Shown piece after piece: positions 37,520 through 46,459 of a stretch of 64,000 nucleotides of DNA (position 1 is the first letter of the stretch; each line of letters opens with the position of its first letter). Made by a program: the position numbers and the translations under genes. Below the pieces are notes generated by a model. The model had not been told where the DNA came from and ran no database searches. It saw only the letters and a program-made list of their open reading frames with translations. This stretch comes from Thermoactinospora rubra. Its GTDB lineage: Bacteria > Actinomycetota > Actinomycetes > Streptosporangiales > Streptosporangiaceae. The stretch spans positions 124,001-188,000 of the forward strand of contig NZ_MSZZ01000011.1 of the NCBI RefSeq assembly GCF_002093975.1, written 5' to 3'.

Positions 37520-38836
37520 ATGAGAAAAGCACTCACCGCGGCGGGGCTCGCCCTGGCCATCGCCGCCTGCGGCAACGCCCCCACCACGACGCCGGGGCAG
37601 CCCACCGCCACCGGCGCGGCGCCGACCGGCGGCCAGTCCCTCCAGGGCGTCAAGATCGAGGTGGCAGCCAAGTGGACCGGCGCCGAGCAGCAGAACTTCG
37701 AGAAGGTGCTCAAGGCCTTCTCCGACAAGACCGGCGCGCAGGTCACCTACGCCTCCACCGGTGAGGACACCGGCGCCTACCTCGGCCCGCGCATCCAGAG
37801 CGGCAGCCCGCCCGACATCGCGATCCTCCCGCAGCCGGGCCTGGTCCAGCAGTACGCCGACCAGAACGCGCTCAAGCCGCTGTCCGACGCCGTGATCAAG
37901 CAGCTCGACGCCAACTACACCGACTACTGGAAGGAGCTGGGCTCCGCCGACGGCAAGGTGTACGGCGTGCTGGTCAAGGCGGCCCACAAGTCGCTGGTCT
38001 GGTACCGCCAGCCGGCCTTCGACGAGGCGGGCGTGCAGCCGCCGACGAACTGGGACGAGCTCCTCAAGACCGCCCAGACCATCGCCGACTCCGGCACCGC
38101 GCCGTTCTCCTTCTGCGGCGCCTCCGGCTGGACCCTGACCGACCTGTTCGAGAACGTCTACCTCTCCACCGCGGGGCCGGAGAAGTACGACCAGCTCTCC
38201 AAGCACGAGATCCCGTGGACCGACCCCTCGGTCACCACCGCGCTGGAGAAGATGGCGCAGATCTTCACCAAGAAGGAGTTCATCAACGGCGGCACCTCCG
38301 GCGCCCTGCAGACCGACTTCCCGACCTGCGTGACCCAGGTCTACGGGCAGAAGAAGGCCGCGATGGTGATCGAGGCCGACTTCGTCGCGGTCTCGGCGGT
38401 GGAGTCCGGCGCCAAGGTGGGCGAGGACGCCAAGACCTTCCCGTTCCCCAAGGTCGGCGACACCACGCCGGTCGTGCTCGGCGGTGACATCGCCGTGGCG
38501 CTGAAGGACACCCCCGGCGCGATGGCGCTGCTGGAGTTCCTGGCCTCCAAGGAGGGCGGCGAGATCTGGGCCAAGCTGCCCGGCTACCTGTCGCCCAACC
38601 GCAACGTCTCGCCCGACAACTACCCCGACCCGCTGACCAAGCAGCTCGGCCAGACGATCATCTCGGCCGGCGAGTCGGTCCGCTACGACATGTCGGACCT
38701 CGCGCCCAGCGCCTTCGGCGGCACCGACGGCAAGGGCGAGTGGAAGGTGCTGCAGGACTTCCTGCGCAACCCGGCCGACGTCAAGGGGGCCCAGGAGGCC
38801 CTGGAATCCGAGGCCAAGAAGGCCTGGAAAGAGTAG
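37520..38836 (+). CDS. Sugar ABC transporter substrate-binding lipoprotein 2
   Basis: 438 residues. Lipobox AIAACG with Cys17, a Thr/Pro-rich tether, then a cluster-B binding protein resembling alpha-glucoside binders (PDIAILPQPGLVQQYAD; KSLVWYRQPAFDEAG; ADFVAVSAVESG). It is clearly different in sequence from the preceding binding protein. It is followed by two permease genes, so it is likely the main receptor of this importer. ATG 37520 follows GAGG. Confidence 0.9.
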   Translation: MRKALTAAGLALAIAACGNAPTTTPGQPTATGAAPTGGQSLQGVKIEVAAKWTGAEQQNFEKVLKAFSDKTGAQVTYASTGEDTGAYLGPRIQSGSPPDIAILPQPGLVQQYADQNALKPLSDAVIKQLDANYTDYWKELGSADGKVYGVLVKAAHKSLVWYRQPAFDEAGVQPPTNWDELLKTAQTIADSGTAPFSFCGASGWTLTDLFENVYLSTAGPEKYDQLSKHEIPWTDPSVTTALEKMAQIFTKKEFINGGTSGALQTDFPTCVTQVYGQKKAAMVIEADFVAVSAVESGAKVGEDAKTFPFPKVGDTTPVVLGGDIAVALKDTPGAMALLEFLASKEGGEIWAKLPGYLSPNRNVSPDNYPDPLTKQLGQTIISAGESVRYDMSDLAPSAFGGTDGKGEWKVLQDFLRNPADVKGAQEALESEAKKAWKE

Positions 38837-38848
38837 GAAGGGACGGCC

Positions 38849-40303
38849 GTGACCGAACGGTTGAACGGCCCGCAGGGCCCGTCGTCCGACGACGGGCCCC
38901 CTCCCGGACCGTCACGCTCCTCTGACGCCGAGGGTTCCGCCGTCGCGGGCCCCGGCGCCACACCCCCCGAATCCGGTACGGCGAGCACGCCCCAGGCGGC
39001 CCCCGAGGTCGCGACGGCCGGGGCCGCCGCCCCGACGGCGGTGGCCACGCGCCGCGGACGCCTGGGCCCCTCACCGATGATCGCCTGGATCTTCCTGCTC
39101 CCGGCGGCGCTGCTGCTGGGCGTCTGGGTGATCTATCCGATCGGCTACTCCCTGTATCGCAGCCTCTTCGACGCCTCCGGCCAGTCCTTCGTCGGCCTGG
39201 CCAACTACGGCACCATCTTCACCGACCCCGGCACGCTGACCACCATCCGCAACAACCTCATCTGGGTGGTCGTCGCGCCGATCCTGGTCACCACGCTGGG
39301 ACTGATCTTCGCGGTGCTCACCGAGCGCATCAGGTGGGCCACCGCCTTCAAGCTCATCGTGTTCATGCCGATGGCCGTCTCGCTCATGGCGGCCGGCGTC
39401 ATCTTCCGTCTGGTCTACGAGCAGGACCCGGACAAGGGCGTGGCCAACGCGATCCTCACCACCGTGCGCGACACCTTCTCCCCCAGCCAGGGCTACCCCG
39501 ACGCCCGGCCCCGGGAGGGCGACACGGTCAGGGCGGCCGACGGCGGCGTGGTCGCCACCGGCCAGCCGGCGCTGATCCCCCTCGTCGGCATCAAGGCCGC
39601 CGACATGCCGCCGAACGCCCAGCCCGCCAAGCCGGGCGGCTCGGGGACGGTCTGGTTCGACTTCACCCCCGGCGGCGGCGGGCGCAACGGCCAGATCGAC
39701 GGCACCGAGAAGGGCCTGCCCGGCATGACGGTGGAGGCCGTGCAGAACGGCAGGGTGGTGGCCACCGCCACGACCGCCGAGGACGGCACCTTCAGCTTCG
39801 AGGGCGTCAACGGCCCCTATGAGGTACGGCTGCCGCGCTCGAACTTCGAGGCGCCCTTCAACGGCCTGAGCTGGCTGGGCCCCACGCTCATCACACCCGC
39901 GATCATCGGAGCCTTCGTGTGGGTGTGGGCGGGCTTCGCCATGGTGCTCATCGCGGCCGGCCTGTCCGCGATCCCGCGTGATGCGCTGGAGGCCGCCCGC
40001 ATCGACGGGGCGACCGAGTGGCAGGTGTTCCGCAAGATCACCGTGCCGCTGCTCTCCCCCGTCCTGCTGGTGGTCTTCGTCACGATGATCATCAACACGC
40101 TCAAGGTCTTCGACCTGGTCTTCATCATCGCCCCGCCCTCGGTGCAGCCCAACGCCAACGTGATCGCGCTGGAGATGTGGCGCGTGTCCTTCGGCGGCGG
40201 GAACAACCAGGGCCTCGGCAGCGCGCTGGCGATCTTCCTGCTCGTGCTGGTGCTGCCCTTCATGATCATGAACATCCGCCGGTTCAGGAGGGAGCAGTCA
40301 TGA
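38849..40303 (+). CDS. Sugar ABC permease (MalF-like) with inserted B-type domain
   Basis: 484 residues. A Pro/Ala-rich cytoplasmic tail of about 70 residues precedes the first TM helix (MIAWIFLLPAALLLGVWVI). The EAA loop is DALEAARIDGATEWQVFRKI near residue 380. Between TM helices 3 and 4 (about 205-330) is an extra extracytoplasmic segment with a SdrD/Cna-B-like pattern (GRNGQIDGTEKGLPGMTVEA; TAEDGTFSFEGVNGPYEVRL). GTG 38849 follows GGAAGGGA. It probably pairs with the next permease; the ATPase would be a shared MsiK-type protein encoded elsewhere. Confidence 0.9.
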   Translation: MTERLNGPQGPSSDDGPPPGPSRSSDAEGSAVAGPGATPPESGTASTPQAAPEVATAGAAAPTAVATRRGRLGPSPMIAWIFLLPAALLLGVWVIYPIGYSLYRSLFDASGQSFVGLANYGTIFTDPGTLTTIRNNLIWVVVAPILVTTLGLIFAVLTERIRWATAFKLIVFMPMAVSLMAAGVIFRLVYEQDPDKGVANAILTTVRDTFSPSQGYPDARPREGDTVRAADGGVVATGQPALIPLVGIKAADMPPNAQPAKPGGSGTVWFDFTPGGGGRNGQIDGTEKGLPGMTVEAVQNGRVVATATTAEDGTFSFEGVNGPYEVRLPRSNFEAPFNGLSWLGPTLITPAIIGAFVWVWAGFAMVLIAAGLSAIPRDALEAARIDGATEWQVFRKITVPLLSPVLLVVFVTMIINTLKVFDLVFIIAPPSVQPNANVIALEMWRVSFGGGNNQGLGSALAIFLLVLVLPFMIMNIRRFRREQS

Positions 40304-40338
40304 GCATCGCTCCTAGCCCCGCCGAGGAGGCGTCATGA
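40300..40338 (+). CDS. 12-codon linker mini-ORF between permease genes
   Basis: ATG 40300 overlaps the stop of the first permease, and the mini-ORF stop overlaps the ATG of the second (ATGA at both ends). An AGGAGG site precedes it, and the GAGGAGG site of the next gene lies inside it. It is probably a translational-coupling device rather than a functional peptide. Confidence 0.4.
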   Translation: MSIAPSPAEEAS

Positions 40339-41234
40339 CGGCGACGACGGTCGACCGGCCCGCGCCCAGGCACGCGGGCGAGATCAAGCGCGGCGTCGTC
40401 GGCAGGCTGGTGGACGCCCTCGGCAGCGGCGTGGTCCAGGTCGTCATGGTGCTCATCGGCCTGTTCTGGCTGGTGCCCACGCTGGGCCTGCTGGTGGTCT
40501 CCCTCCGCGACGAGGCCGTCAACAACGCCGAGGGCTGGTGGACCGTCTTCACCAAGCCCGCCCAGCTGACCATCGAGAACTACTCCAACCTGCTCGCCAC
40601 GGGCTTCACCGCGTCCTTCTGGAACACGGTGTTCATCACCGTGCCCACGACGGTCCTGGTCATCGGCATCGCCGCCATGGCGGCCTACGCCTTCGCCTGG
40701 ATCGACTTCCCGGGCCGCGACACGCTCTTCCTCATCGTCGTCGGCCTGCTCATCGTGCCCATCCAGATCGCGCTGATCCCCATCGCCGCCCTGTACGGCG
40801 GGCTCGGCATCTTCGGCACCATCCCCGGCGTCGTGCTCTTCCACGTCGCCTTCGGCCTGCCGTTCGCCATATTCCTGCTCCGCAACTTCTTCGTCGGCAT
40901 CCCCGCCTCGCTGCTGGAGGCCGCCAGGATGGACGGGGCCACCGAGTGGAAGATCTTCTCGACCGTCGTCTTCCCGCTGGGCAAGCCGGCGATCGCCTCG
41001 CTGGGGATCTTCCAGTTCCTGTGGGTCTGGAACGACATGCTGATCGCCCTGGTGTTCGCCAACACCGAGTCGCAGCCGATGACCAAGGCGCTGCAGTCGG
41101 AGATGCGGCAGTTCGGCACCAACGTCGACATCCTCGCCCCCGGGGCCTTCATCTCGGTCATCATCCCGCTGATCCTGTTCTTCGCCTTCCAGCGGTACTT
41201 CGTCCAGGGCATGATGGCCGGTTCGGTCAAGTGA
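40335..41234 (+). CDS. Sugar ABC permease (MalG-like)
   Basis: 299 residues with six TM helices and the EAA loop LLEAARMDGATEWKIFSTVV near residue 195. ATG 40335 has a GAGGAGG site. It is the last gene of the import operon, which has no ATPase gene; actinomycetes commonly use one MsiK/UgpC ATPase for many such importers. A strong hairpin follows at 41240. Confidence 0.93.
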   Translation: MTATTVDRPAPRHAGEIKRGVVGRLVDALGSGVVQVVMVLIGLFWLVPTLGLLVVSLRDEAVNNAEGWWTVFTKPAQLTIENYSNLLATGFTASFWNTVFITVPTTVLVIGIAAMAAYAFAWIDFPGRDTLFLIVVGLLIVPIQIALIPIAALYGGLGIFGTIPGVVLFHVAFGLPFAIFLLRNFFVGIPASLLEAARMDGATEWKIFSTVVFPLGKPAIASLGIFQFLWVWNDMLIALVFANTESQPMTKALQSEMRQFGTNVDILAPGAFISVIIPLILFFAFQRYFVQGMMAGSVK

Positions 41235-41239
41235 TCGGC

Positions 41240-41280
41240 GCCGGGCGCCTGCCTTTCACGGGGGCGGGCAGGCGCCCGGC
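41240..41280 (+). terminator. Strong 14-bp-stem terminator hairpin
   Basis: Perfect inverted repeat GCCGGGCGCCTGCC (41240-41253) and GGCAGGCGCCCGGC (41267-41280) with a 13-nt loop, 5 bp after the last permease stop. It has no U-tract. Confidence 0.8.
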
Positions 41281-41357
41281 ACACGGAGAACCGGCGACGA
41301 TCATCCTCAAAATCGGGAATGCCGTAACACTTTCCACCAAATGCCCGAAAATCCTGC

Positions 41358-42728
41358 ATGAAGCGACTCCTGGCGCTCCCCGTAGCAACGCTCCTCACCC
41401 TCACCCTCGCCGTCCCCTCCTCCGCCGCGACCGCCGGAGCTCCCGGCGCGGGCGACCCGTACTTCCCCACCCAGGGCAACGGCGGCTACGACGCCCTCCA
41501 CTACGACCTGGCGCTCGACTACAACCCCAGCTCCGACGCGCTCCTCGGCGTCGCGACGATGAACGCGCGCGCCACCGAGGAGCTCAGCCGGTTCAACCTC
41601 GACCTCGTCGACGACCTCACGGTCCGGTCCGTGACCGTCCAGGGCGCGGCGGCGGCCTTCTCCCAGAGCGGCACCGAGCTCGTCGTCACCCCGGCGACCG
41701 CACTGCCCAATGGACAGGCGTTCACGGTCGTGGTCCGCTACGACGGCAAGCCGACCCACGTCGTGGACCCGGACGGCTCGCGGGACGGCTGGATCCGCAC
41801 CAGCGACGGCGTCTACAACGCCAACGAGCCGCAGGGCGCGATGACCTGGTACCCCGGCAACCACCACATGACCGACAAGGCGACCTACCGCTTCACCGTG
41901 ACCGTCCCCGACACCAGGGTGGCCGTGGCCAACGGCGACCTGACGTCCAGGAGCTCGGGCGGCGGGCGCACGACGTACGTCTGGGACGCCAGGGAGCCGA
42001 TGGCCTCCTACCTCACCACGGTCTCGATCGGGAAGTTCCACCTCAAGGACGAGAAGGTCGGGAATTTCAGGGTCATCACCGCGGTGGACCCGAAGCTGGC
42101 CGACAAGGCCACGGCGTTCGCCCAGCGCCACGCCCCCGTCCTGGACTACTTCAGCGGGCTCTTCGGCCCCTACCCCTTCTCCTCCACCGGCGGGATCATC
42201 GACCACGAGCCGAACGTCGGCTACGCCCTGGAAACCCAGACCCGCCCGATCTACCCCGTCGTCCCCTCCGAGCGCCTGCTCGCCCACGAGCTCGCCCACC
42301 AGTGGTTCGGCAACTCGGTGACGCCTGCCCGCTGGCAGGACATCTGGCTCAACGAGGGCTTCGCCACCTACGGCGAGTGGCTCTGGCAGGAGAAGACCGG
42401 CACCCGCACCGTCCAGGCCTCCTTCGACGCCGCCTACGCCACCCCGGCCGACGACGCCTTCTGGCAAACGCCCACCGCCGACCCCGGCGGCCCGGAGAAC
42501 CTCTTCCACGACCCCGTCTACGACCGCGGCGCGATGACCCTGCACGTGCTGCGCGAGGCGGTCGGTGACACCGCGTTCTTCGCGATCCTCAAGGCCTGGG
42601 CCACCGAGCACAGGTACGGCAACGCCGACACGGCCGCCTTCATCGCCCTCGCCGAGCGCGTGTCCGGCAGGCAGCTCGACGCGCTGTTCGACGCCTGGCT
42701 CTTCAAGCCCGGCAAGCCGGCGCTGTGA
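41358..42728 (+). CDS. Secreted M1-family metallopeptidase
   Basis: 456 residues. A signal peptide (MKRLLALPVATLLTLTLAVP, cleavage after SSA or AAT) makes it extracellular. Zinc motif HELAHQWFG near 310 with the distal Glu in NEGFATY near 331 (HExxH-18-E). The N-terminal beta domain is typical of M1 enzymes, but the exopeptidase GxMEN motif appears as VGYALETQT near 290, and the protein lacks the usual C-terminal helical domain, so it is a short form. An AT-richer stretch precedes the ATG. Probable aminopeptidase on extracellular peptides. Confidence 0.92.
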   Translation: MKRLLALPVATLLTLTLAVPSSAATAGAPGAGDPYFPTQGNGGYDALHYDLALDYNPSSDALLGVATMNARATEELSRFNLDLVDDLTVRSVTVQGAAAAFSQSGTELVVTPATALPNGQAFTVVVRYDGKPTHVVDPDGSRDGWIRTSDGVYNANEPQGAMTWYPGNHHMTDKATYRFTVTVPDTRVAVANGDLTSRSSGGGRTTYVWDAREPMASYLTTVSIGKFHLKDEKVGNFRVITAVDPKLADKATAFAQRHAPVLDYFSGLFGPYPFSSTGGIIDHEPNVGYALETQTRPIYPVVPSERLLAHELAHQWFGNSVTPARWQDIWLNEGFATYGEWLWQEKTGTRTVQASFDAAYATPADDAFWQTPTADPGGPENLFHDPVYDRGAMTLHVLREAVGDTAFFAILKAWATEHRYGNADTAAFIALAERVSGRQLDALFDAWLFKPGKPAL

Positions 42729-42795
42729 GGCGCTGACCCGGCGCGGCGCCGTACCCCACCAGGCCCGGCTTGTGAAACGGCTCGGGACGCTCCGC

Positions 42796-45700
42796 CTAGC
42801 GCCGCGCGCAGAGCCGTTCCGGAGCGAGCTCGGGAGCGTAGCGCCGCCATTCCTCCGGGGTCAGCTCGCGGCCCGCGCGAGCGCACGCCTGGGCCACGGC
42901 CAGGTCGGGGTCGACGACGTGCCGGGTCAGCAAGGTCGCGCGCTCGCCGCTGGAGGGTCCCGTCAGCGTGAGCCAGGCGCCGCGGGCGTCGAAGGCGATC
43001 GCCGAGGTGAACTCGGCCGGGCTCGCCACGACGGGGCCGAGCTGGCGGCCGGAGGCCAGGTGCCACAGGCGTGCCTTCCGGTAGTCGCCCTCCTCGACGG
43101 CGGCCAGGAGCCTGCCGTCGGGAGAGAAGACGACCCGGTCGCCGCCGGCGAGCGGCCTTCCGGCACGCCGGCCCGTGCGCGTGTCCCACAGGACCACGGG
43201 CCCGTATCCCGCCGTCGCCAGCGTGCGGCCGTCCGGGCTGAAGGCCAGGTCGAGGATGGGGCGGCGGTCCAGCCAGAGGACCTGCCCCGTCCCCAGGCGC
43301 AGCAGGGCGGTGCGGTTGCCCGCGTGCACGGCCAGGGTGGTCCCGTCGGGACTGAACTCGGCGAGCTCGGCACGGGTCCCGTCCTCCTGTCGCGCCACGT
43401 CGTCGGTCAGGCCGAACGTGCGCGTCCGCACGCCGCGCGCGACGTCCCACAGCTCGACCACGGGCCCCCGCGGGGAGCCGGAAGCCGTCGCGAGCAGGCG
43501 GCCGTCGGTGCTCACGGCGATCGTCTCAGGAGACGCGCCGGGCAGCCGCAGCGACCGGCCGGGACGCCATCGCGCGAGGTCCCAGAACACCAGCCGCGAC
43601 TGCGCCTCGGCGTTCAGGTCGAGCAGGAGCGTGCCGCCGTCCCGGCTGAGCAGGGCGCGGCTCCAGGACTCAAGCTCGGCCTCCGGCTGGAGCTCGCCCA
43701 CGTCGATCACCGGACCCGCGGGCTTGCCGTACGGCAGGCGCAGCAGCTCTACGCGCCGCGACTCGGGCCGGGGGCACACCAGCAGGAGCCGCTCGCCGTC
43801 GCCGGCCGGGTCGCAGTCGCCGGTGCCCGGCAGCGACGGCGGCCGGGTCAGCGGCTCGACGTCCAGGACCAGGGTGCCGTAGAGGCCGGAGAGGCGGTCG
43901 AAGACGAGCCGGCGGCCGTCCGCCGTGAAGGCCGGTTGGGGGAACTGCCGCCGGCTGACCGGGGAGGTGGGGTAGGACAGCAGCCGCGTCCCGTCCTCCA
44001 CCCGCCACAGCGTGAGCGTGGTCTCCTCGGCCCCGGCCAGAAAGCCGCCGTCGGCGTCGAGGGCGAGGTCGACGAGGGGTGCCGGGATGTCCTCGCGCAC
44101 GGGCTTCCAGCTGCCGGCCCGCAGCAGGCGGACCGACTCCCCCGCGCCGACGGCGAGCAGCCTGCCGTCGCCGCTGAAGGCGGCGCTCGGCTCGTCGGGC
44201 GCCGACACCCGGCCGCGGGCGAGGGTCGTGGTGGCCCCGCCGTGCCGTGACCACGCCTGGGACGAGCCGTCCAACCTCTGGACCACCACGTGCCGGTCGT
44301 CGGGGCTCGGCACGAGGGCCGTCACGCCGCTCCAAGTCCTGACCGGCTCGCGCGCCCGCATGTCCCACAGCCGCCACCGGCCGGGGTCCGTGCAGGCGGT
44401 CAGCACCGCCAGCGCGCCGGAACGGCTGAAGCTCTCCGGACACCAGCCGGGCGCGAACGGCACGCCGACCGGCTTGCCCGTGGCGGCGTCCCACAGCCGG
44501 ATGCCGTCCTTCGCCCTGGCCGCGAACATCCTGCCGTGGTGGTCCAGGGCCGCGTGGACGGGGATCTCGGCGGTGTGGGCGAACGCGCCGACCTGCCGTC
44601 CCGTCTCCGCGTTCACGATCCTCACCGAGTCGTGCGACACGTCCGCGTAGGTCGTGCGGTCGCCGCTCCAGATACGCTCGCCCGCCGTGGTCTGGTCCGG
44701 ATCGGGCAGGAGGGCCCGCTCGACCTGGGCCGCGGACGCGACCAGGCTCGACCACGCCTCCACGGTGCGCGCGGTGCGCCAGGCGGCCACGCTGAGCAGC
44801 ATGCCGACCGCGGGCTCGTCGGCCCTGACGTCGTCGGCCCGCGCCGCCAGCACCCGGGACAGCGCCTGGTTCCCCTGTTCCACGGCGGTACGGCGCTGCC
44901 GTTCGGCGAAGGCCACCGCGCCGAGCGAGACCGCCAGGAGCAGGGCGAGCGTCGCGGTGACCGCGCGGCGGACCCGGGTCCGCCGTCTGACCTGGGCGGA
45001 TCCCGCGTCGAGGTACTCCCGTTCGAGCCGGGTCAGGGCCAGGTGCCGCCGCCCGGTGGCGAACCAGCGCAGCACCCGGTCCAGGCGGTCGCCCTGGACG
45101 AGGTCCGCGGGGTGCCGCCCGTTCCTGTCCCACTGCCGGGCGCCCGTGGTCACCCCGGCGACCAGGGCCAGGCCCTCGTGGTCCTCGGCGACCCAGTCGC
45201 GTAACCGGGGCCAGGCCGTGACCAGGGCGGGGTGGCACAGGGCGAGCTCGCCGTCGTCGTCGGCCAGGAGGCCGGCCGCGCCGTACACCGAGATCAGCGA
45301 CGTGGCGGCGGCCACCCACGGGCCGGGCCGGCTGTCGAGCAGCTCCTCCTTGGCGAACGGCCGGACCGCCGTCTCGCCGTCCCCGGTCACGGCGACCAGG
45401 CGCAGGAACACCTCGGGCGCCACCTCGCGCTCCCGCTCGGACAGCTCCCGGTACAGCTCCTCGGCCACCGACCCCAGGTCGGGTTCCACGGCGGCGGGCC
45501 GTCCCGCCACCTCCGCGGCCTCGCGCCCACCGGCCGCCAGCAGCGCCTCCGCGCCGGATTCCGGCAGGTTGAGCAGCCGGAGGAGGACGGCGCGCGCCGT
45601 CGGCCGGGCCTGGGGATCACGGGCGAGCGCGCGGGACACGAGGTCGCGCAGGTCCTCGGGCAGGTGGCCGAGCTCGGGTTCGAACCGCAGCACCCGCCCC

Positions 45701-46374
45701 ATCACCTCGACCGGTTCCCCGCCGGGGATGGCGTCGTGGCCCAGCGACGCGAACAGCACGACCAGCGCCCACGACCACAGGTCGGCGCAGGCGCGGGCCC
45801 GGCCGCCCGAGTAGACCTCCGGAGCCAGGTAGTTGGGCGAACCCATGAGCGGGCCGGTCGAGGTGGGGGTGAACCCGTCGGTCCTGGCCAGCCCGAAGTC
45901 GATCAGGCGGGGCCCGTCGGGGCCGATGACGATGTTGTCCGGCTTGAGGTCGCGGTGGACGATGCCCGCCTCGTGGATGGCGGCGAGCCCGGTGGCCACG
46001 CCGATGGCCAGGCGGCGCAGCGCGCCCGCCTCGTACGGCCCGGCCTCCTCGACCACGCGCCGCAGGGTCCGTCCGGGGATGTACTCGCTGACGATGTACG
46101 GCTGGGCGGACGGATCCATGCCGGCCTCGTCGACCCGCGCCTCGACGACCTCCGCTGTGCAGAAGGACGCCACCCGCCGCAGCGCGCGCACCTCCCTGGC
46201 CAGGGCGTGCCGGGACAGGGAGCTGTCCAGCCGCGGAACCTTGATCGCGACCCGGCGCCCGTCCTCGCCGTAGCCCTCGTAGACGACGCCCTGCCCGCCG
46301 GAGCCCAGCCGGCCGGCCAGCCAGTAGTCCCCCAGGCGTTGCGGGTCGGACGGCAGAAGCGGAGACAGCGGCAC
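42796..46374 (-). CDS. Ser/Thr protein kinase with TM helix and WD40 repeats
   Basis: 1192 residues. Kinase domain about 15-280: GRLGSGGQGVVYEG, the VAIK lysine, HRDLKPDN near 140, DFG near 160, APE. A linker with a winged-helix-like segment (PALVTAWPRLRDWVAED) leads to a single TM helix near 471-490 (ALLLAVSLGAVAFA). C-terminal WD40-type repeats (about 600-1190) carry repeated SPDGRxLA motifs. GTG 46374 has an AGGAGA site. It is divergent from a SARP regulator 85 bp away, a plausible phosphorylation partner as in AfsK-AfsR. The WD40 part would lie outside the membrane if the single helix spans it. Confidence 0.88.
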   Translation of the reverse strand: MPLSPLLPSDPQRLGDYWLAGRLGSGGQGVVYEGYGEDGRRVAIKVPRLDSSLSRHALAREVRALRRVASFCTAEVVEARVDEAGMDPSAQPYIVSEYIPGRTLRRVVEEAGPYEAGALRRLAIGVATGLAAIHEAGIVHRDLKPDNIVIGPDGPRLIDFGLARTDGFTPTSTGPLMGSPNYLAPEVYSGGRARACADLWSWALVVLFASLGHDAIPGGEPVEVMGRVLRFEPELGHLPEDLRDLVSRALARDPQARPTARAVLLRLLNLPESGAEALLAAGGREAAEVAGRPAAVEPDLGSVAEELYRELSEREREVAPEVFLRLVAVTGDGETAVRPFAKEELLDSRPGPWVAAATSLISVYGAAGLLADDDGELALCHPALVTAWPRLRDWVAEDHEGLALVAGVTTGARQWDRNGRHPADLVQGDRLDRVLRWFATGRRHLALTRLEREYLDAGSAQVRRRTRVRRAVTATLALLLAVSLGAVAFAERQRRTAVEQGNQALSRVLAARADDVRADEPAVGMLLSVAAWRTARTVEAWSSLVASAAQVERALLPDPDQTTAGERIWSGDRTTYADVSHDSVRIVNAETGRQVGAFAHTAEIPVHAALDHHGRMFAARAKDGIRLWDAATGKPVGVPFAPGWCPESFSRSGALAVLTACTDPGRWRLWDMRAREPVRTWSGVTALVPSPDDRHVVVQRLDGSSQAWSRHGGATTTLARGRVSAPDEPSAAFSGDGRLLAVGAGESVRLLRAGSWKPVREDIPAPLVDLALDADGGFLAGAEETTLTLWRVEDGTRLLSYPTSPVSRRQFPQPAFTADGRRLVFDRLSGLYGTLVLDVEPLTRPPSLPGTGDCDPAGDGERLLLVCPRPESRRVELLRLPYGKPAGPVIDVGELQPEAELESWSRALLSRDGGTLLLDLNAEAQSRLVFWDLARWRPGRSLRLPGASPETIAVSTDGRLLATASGSPRGPVVELWDVARGVRTRTFGLTDDVARQEDGTRAELAEFSPDGTTLAVHAGNRTALLRLGTGQVLWLDRRPILDLAFSPDGRTLATAGYGPVVLWDTRTGRRAGRPLAGGDRVVFSPDGRLLAAVEEGDYRKARLWHLASGRQLGPVVASPAEFTSAIAFDARGAWLTLTGPSSGERATLLTRHVVDPDLAVAQACARAGRELTPEEWRRYAPELAPERLCARR

Positions 46375-46390
46375 CCCGTATTCTCCTGTT

Positions 46391-46406
46391 TGCGAATGTC
46401 TGCGAA
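46391..46406. promoter_or_regulatory. Direct repeat TGCGAA in kinase/SARP divergent region
   Basis: TGCGAA occurs at 46391-46396 and 46401-46406 in the 85-bp gap between the kinase and SARP genes. The 10-bp period places both copies on one DNA face. It may be a regulator site; SARP sites usually have 11-bp spacing. Confidence 0.3.
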
Positions 46407-46459
46407 CGGATCCCCTGACGAGCTGAAGTGGATTCTTGTCAATGGCGAGTGGTCCGGCA

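Noticed and set aside
42565..44250. Plus-strand frame opposite the WD40 kinase
   Set aside because: Antisense shadow without family features.
46436..46459. TTG 46436 and ATG 46442 as the SARP start
   Set aside because: The family start pattern M(N/R)LR(I/V) begins at 46460; no ribosome site favours the earlier codons. They remain possible.
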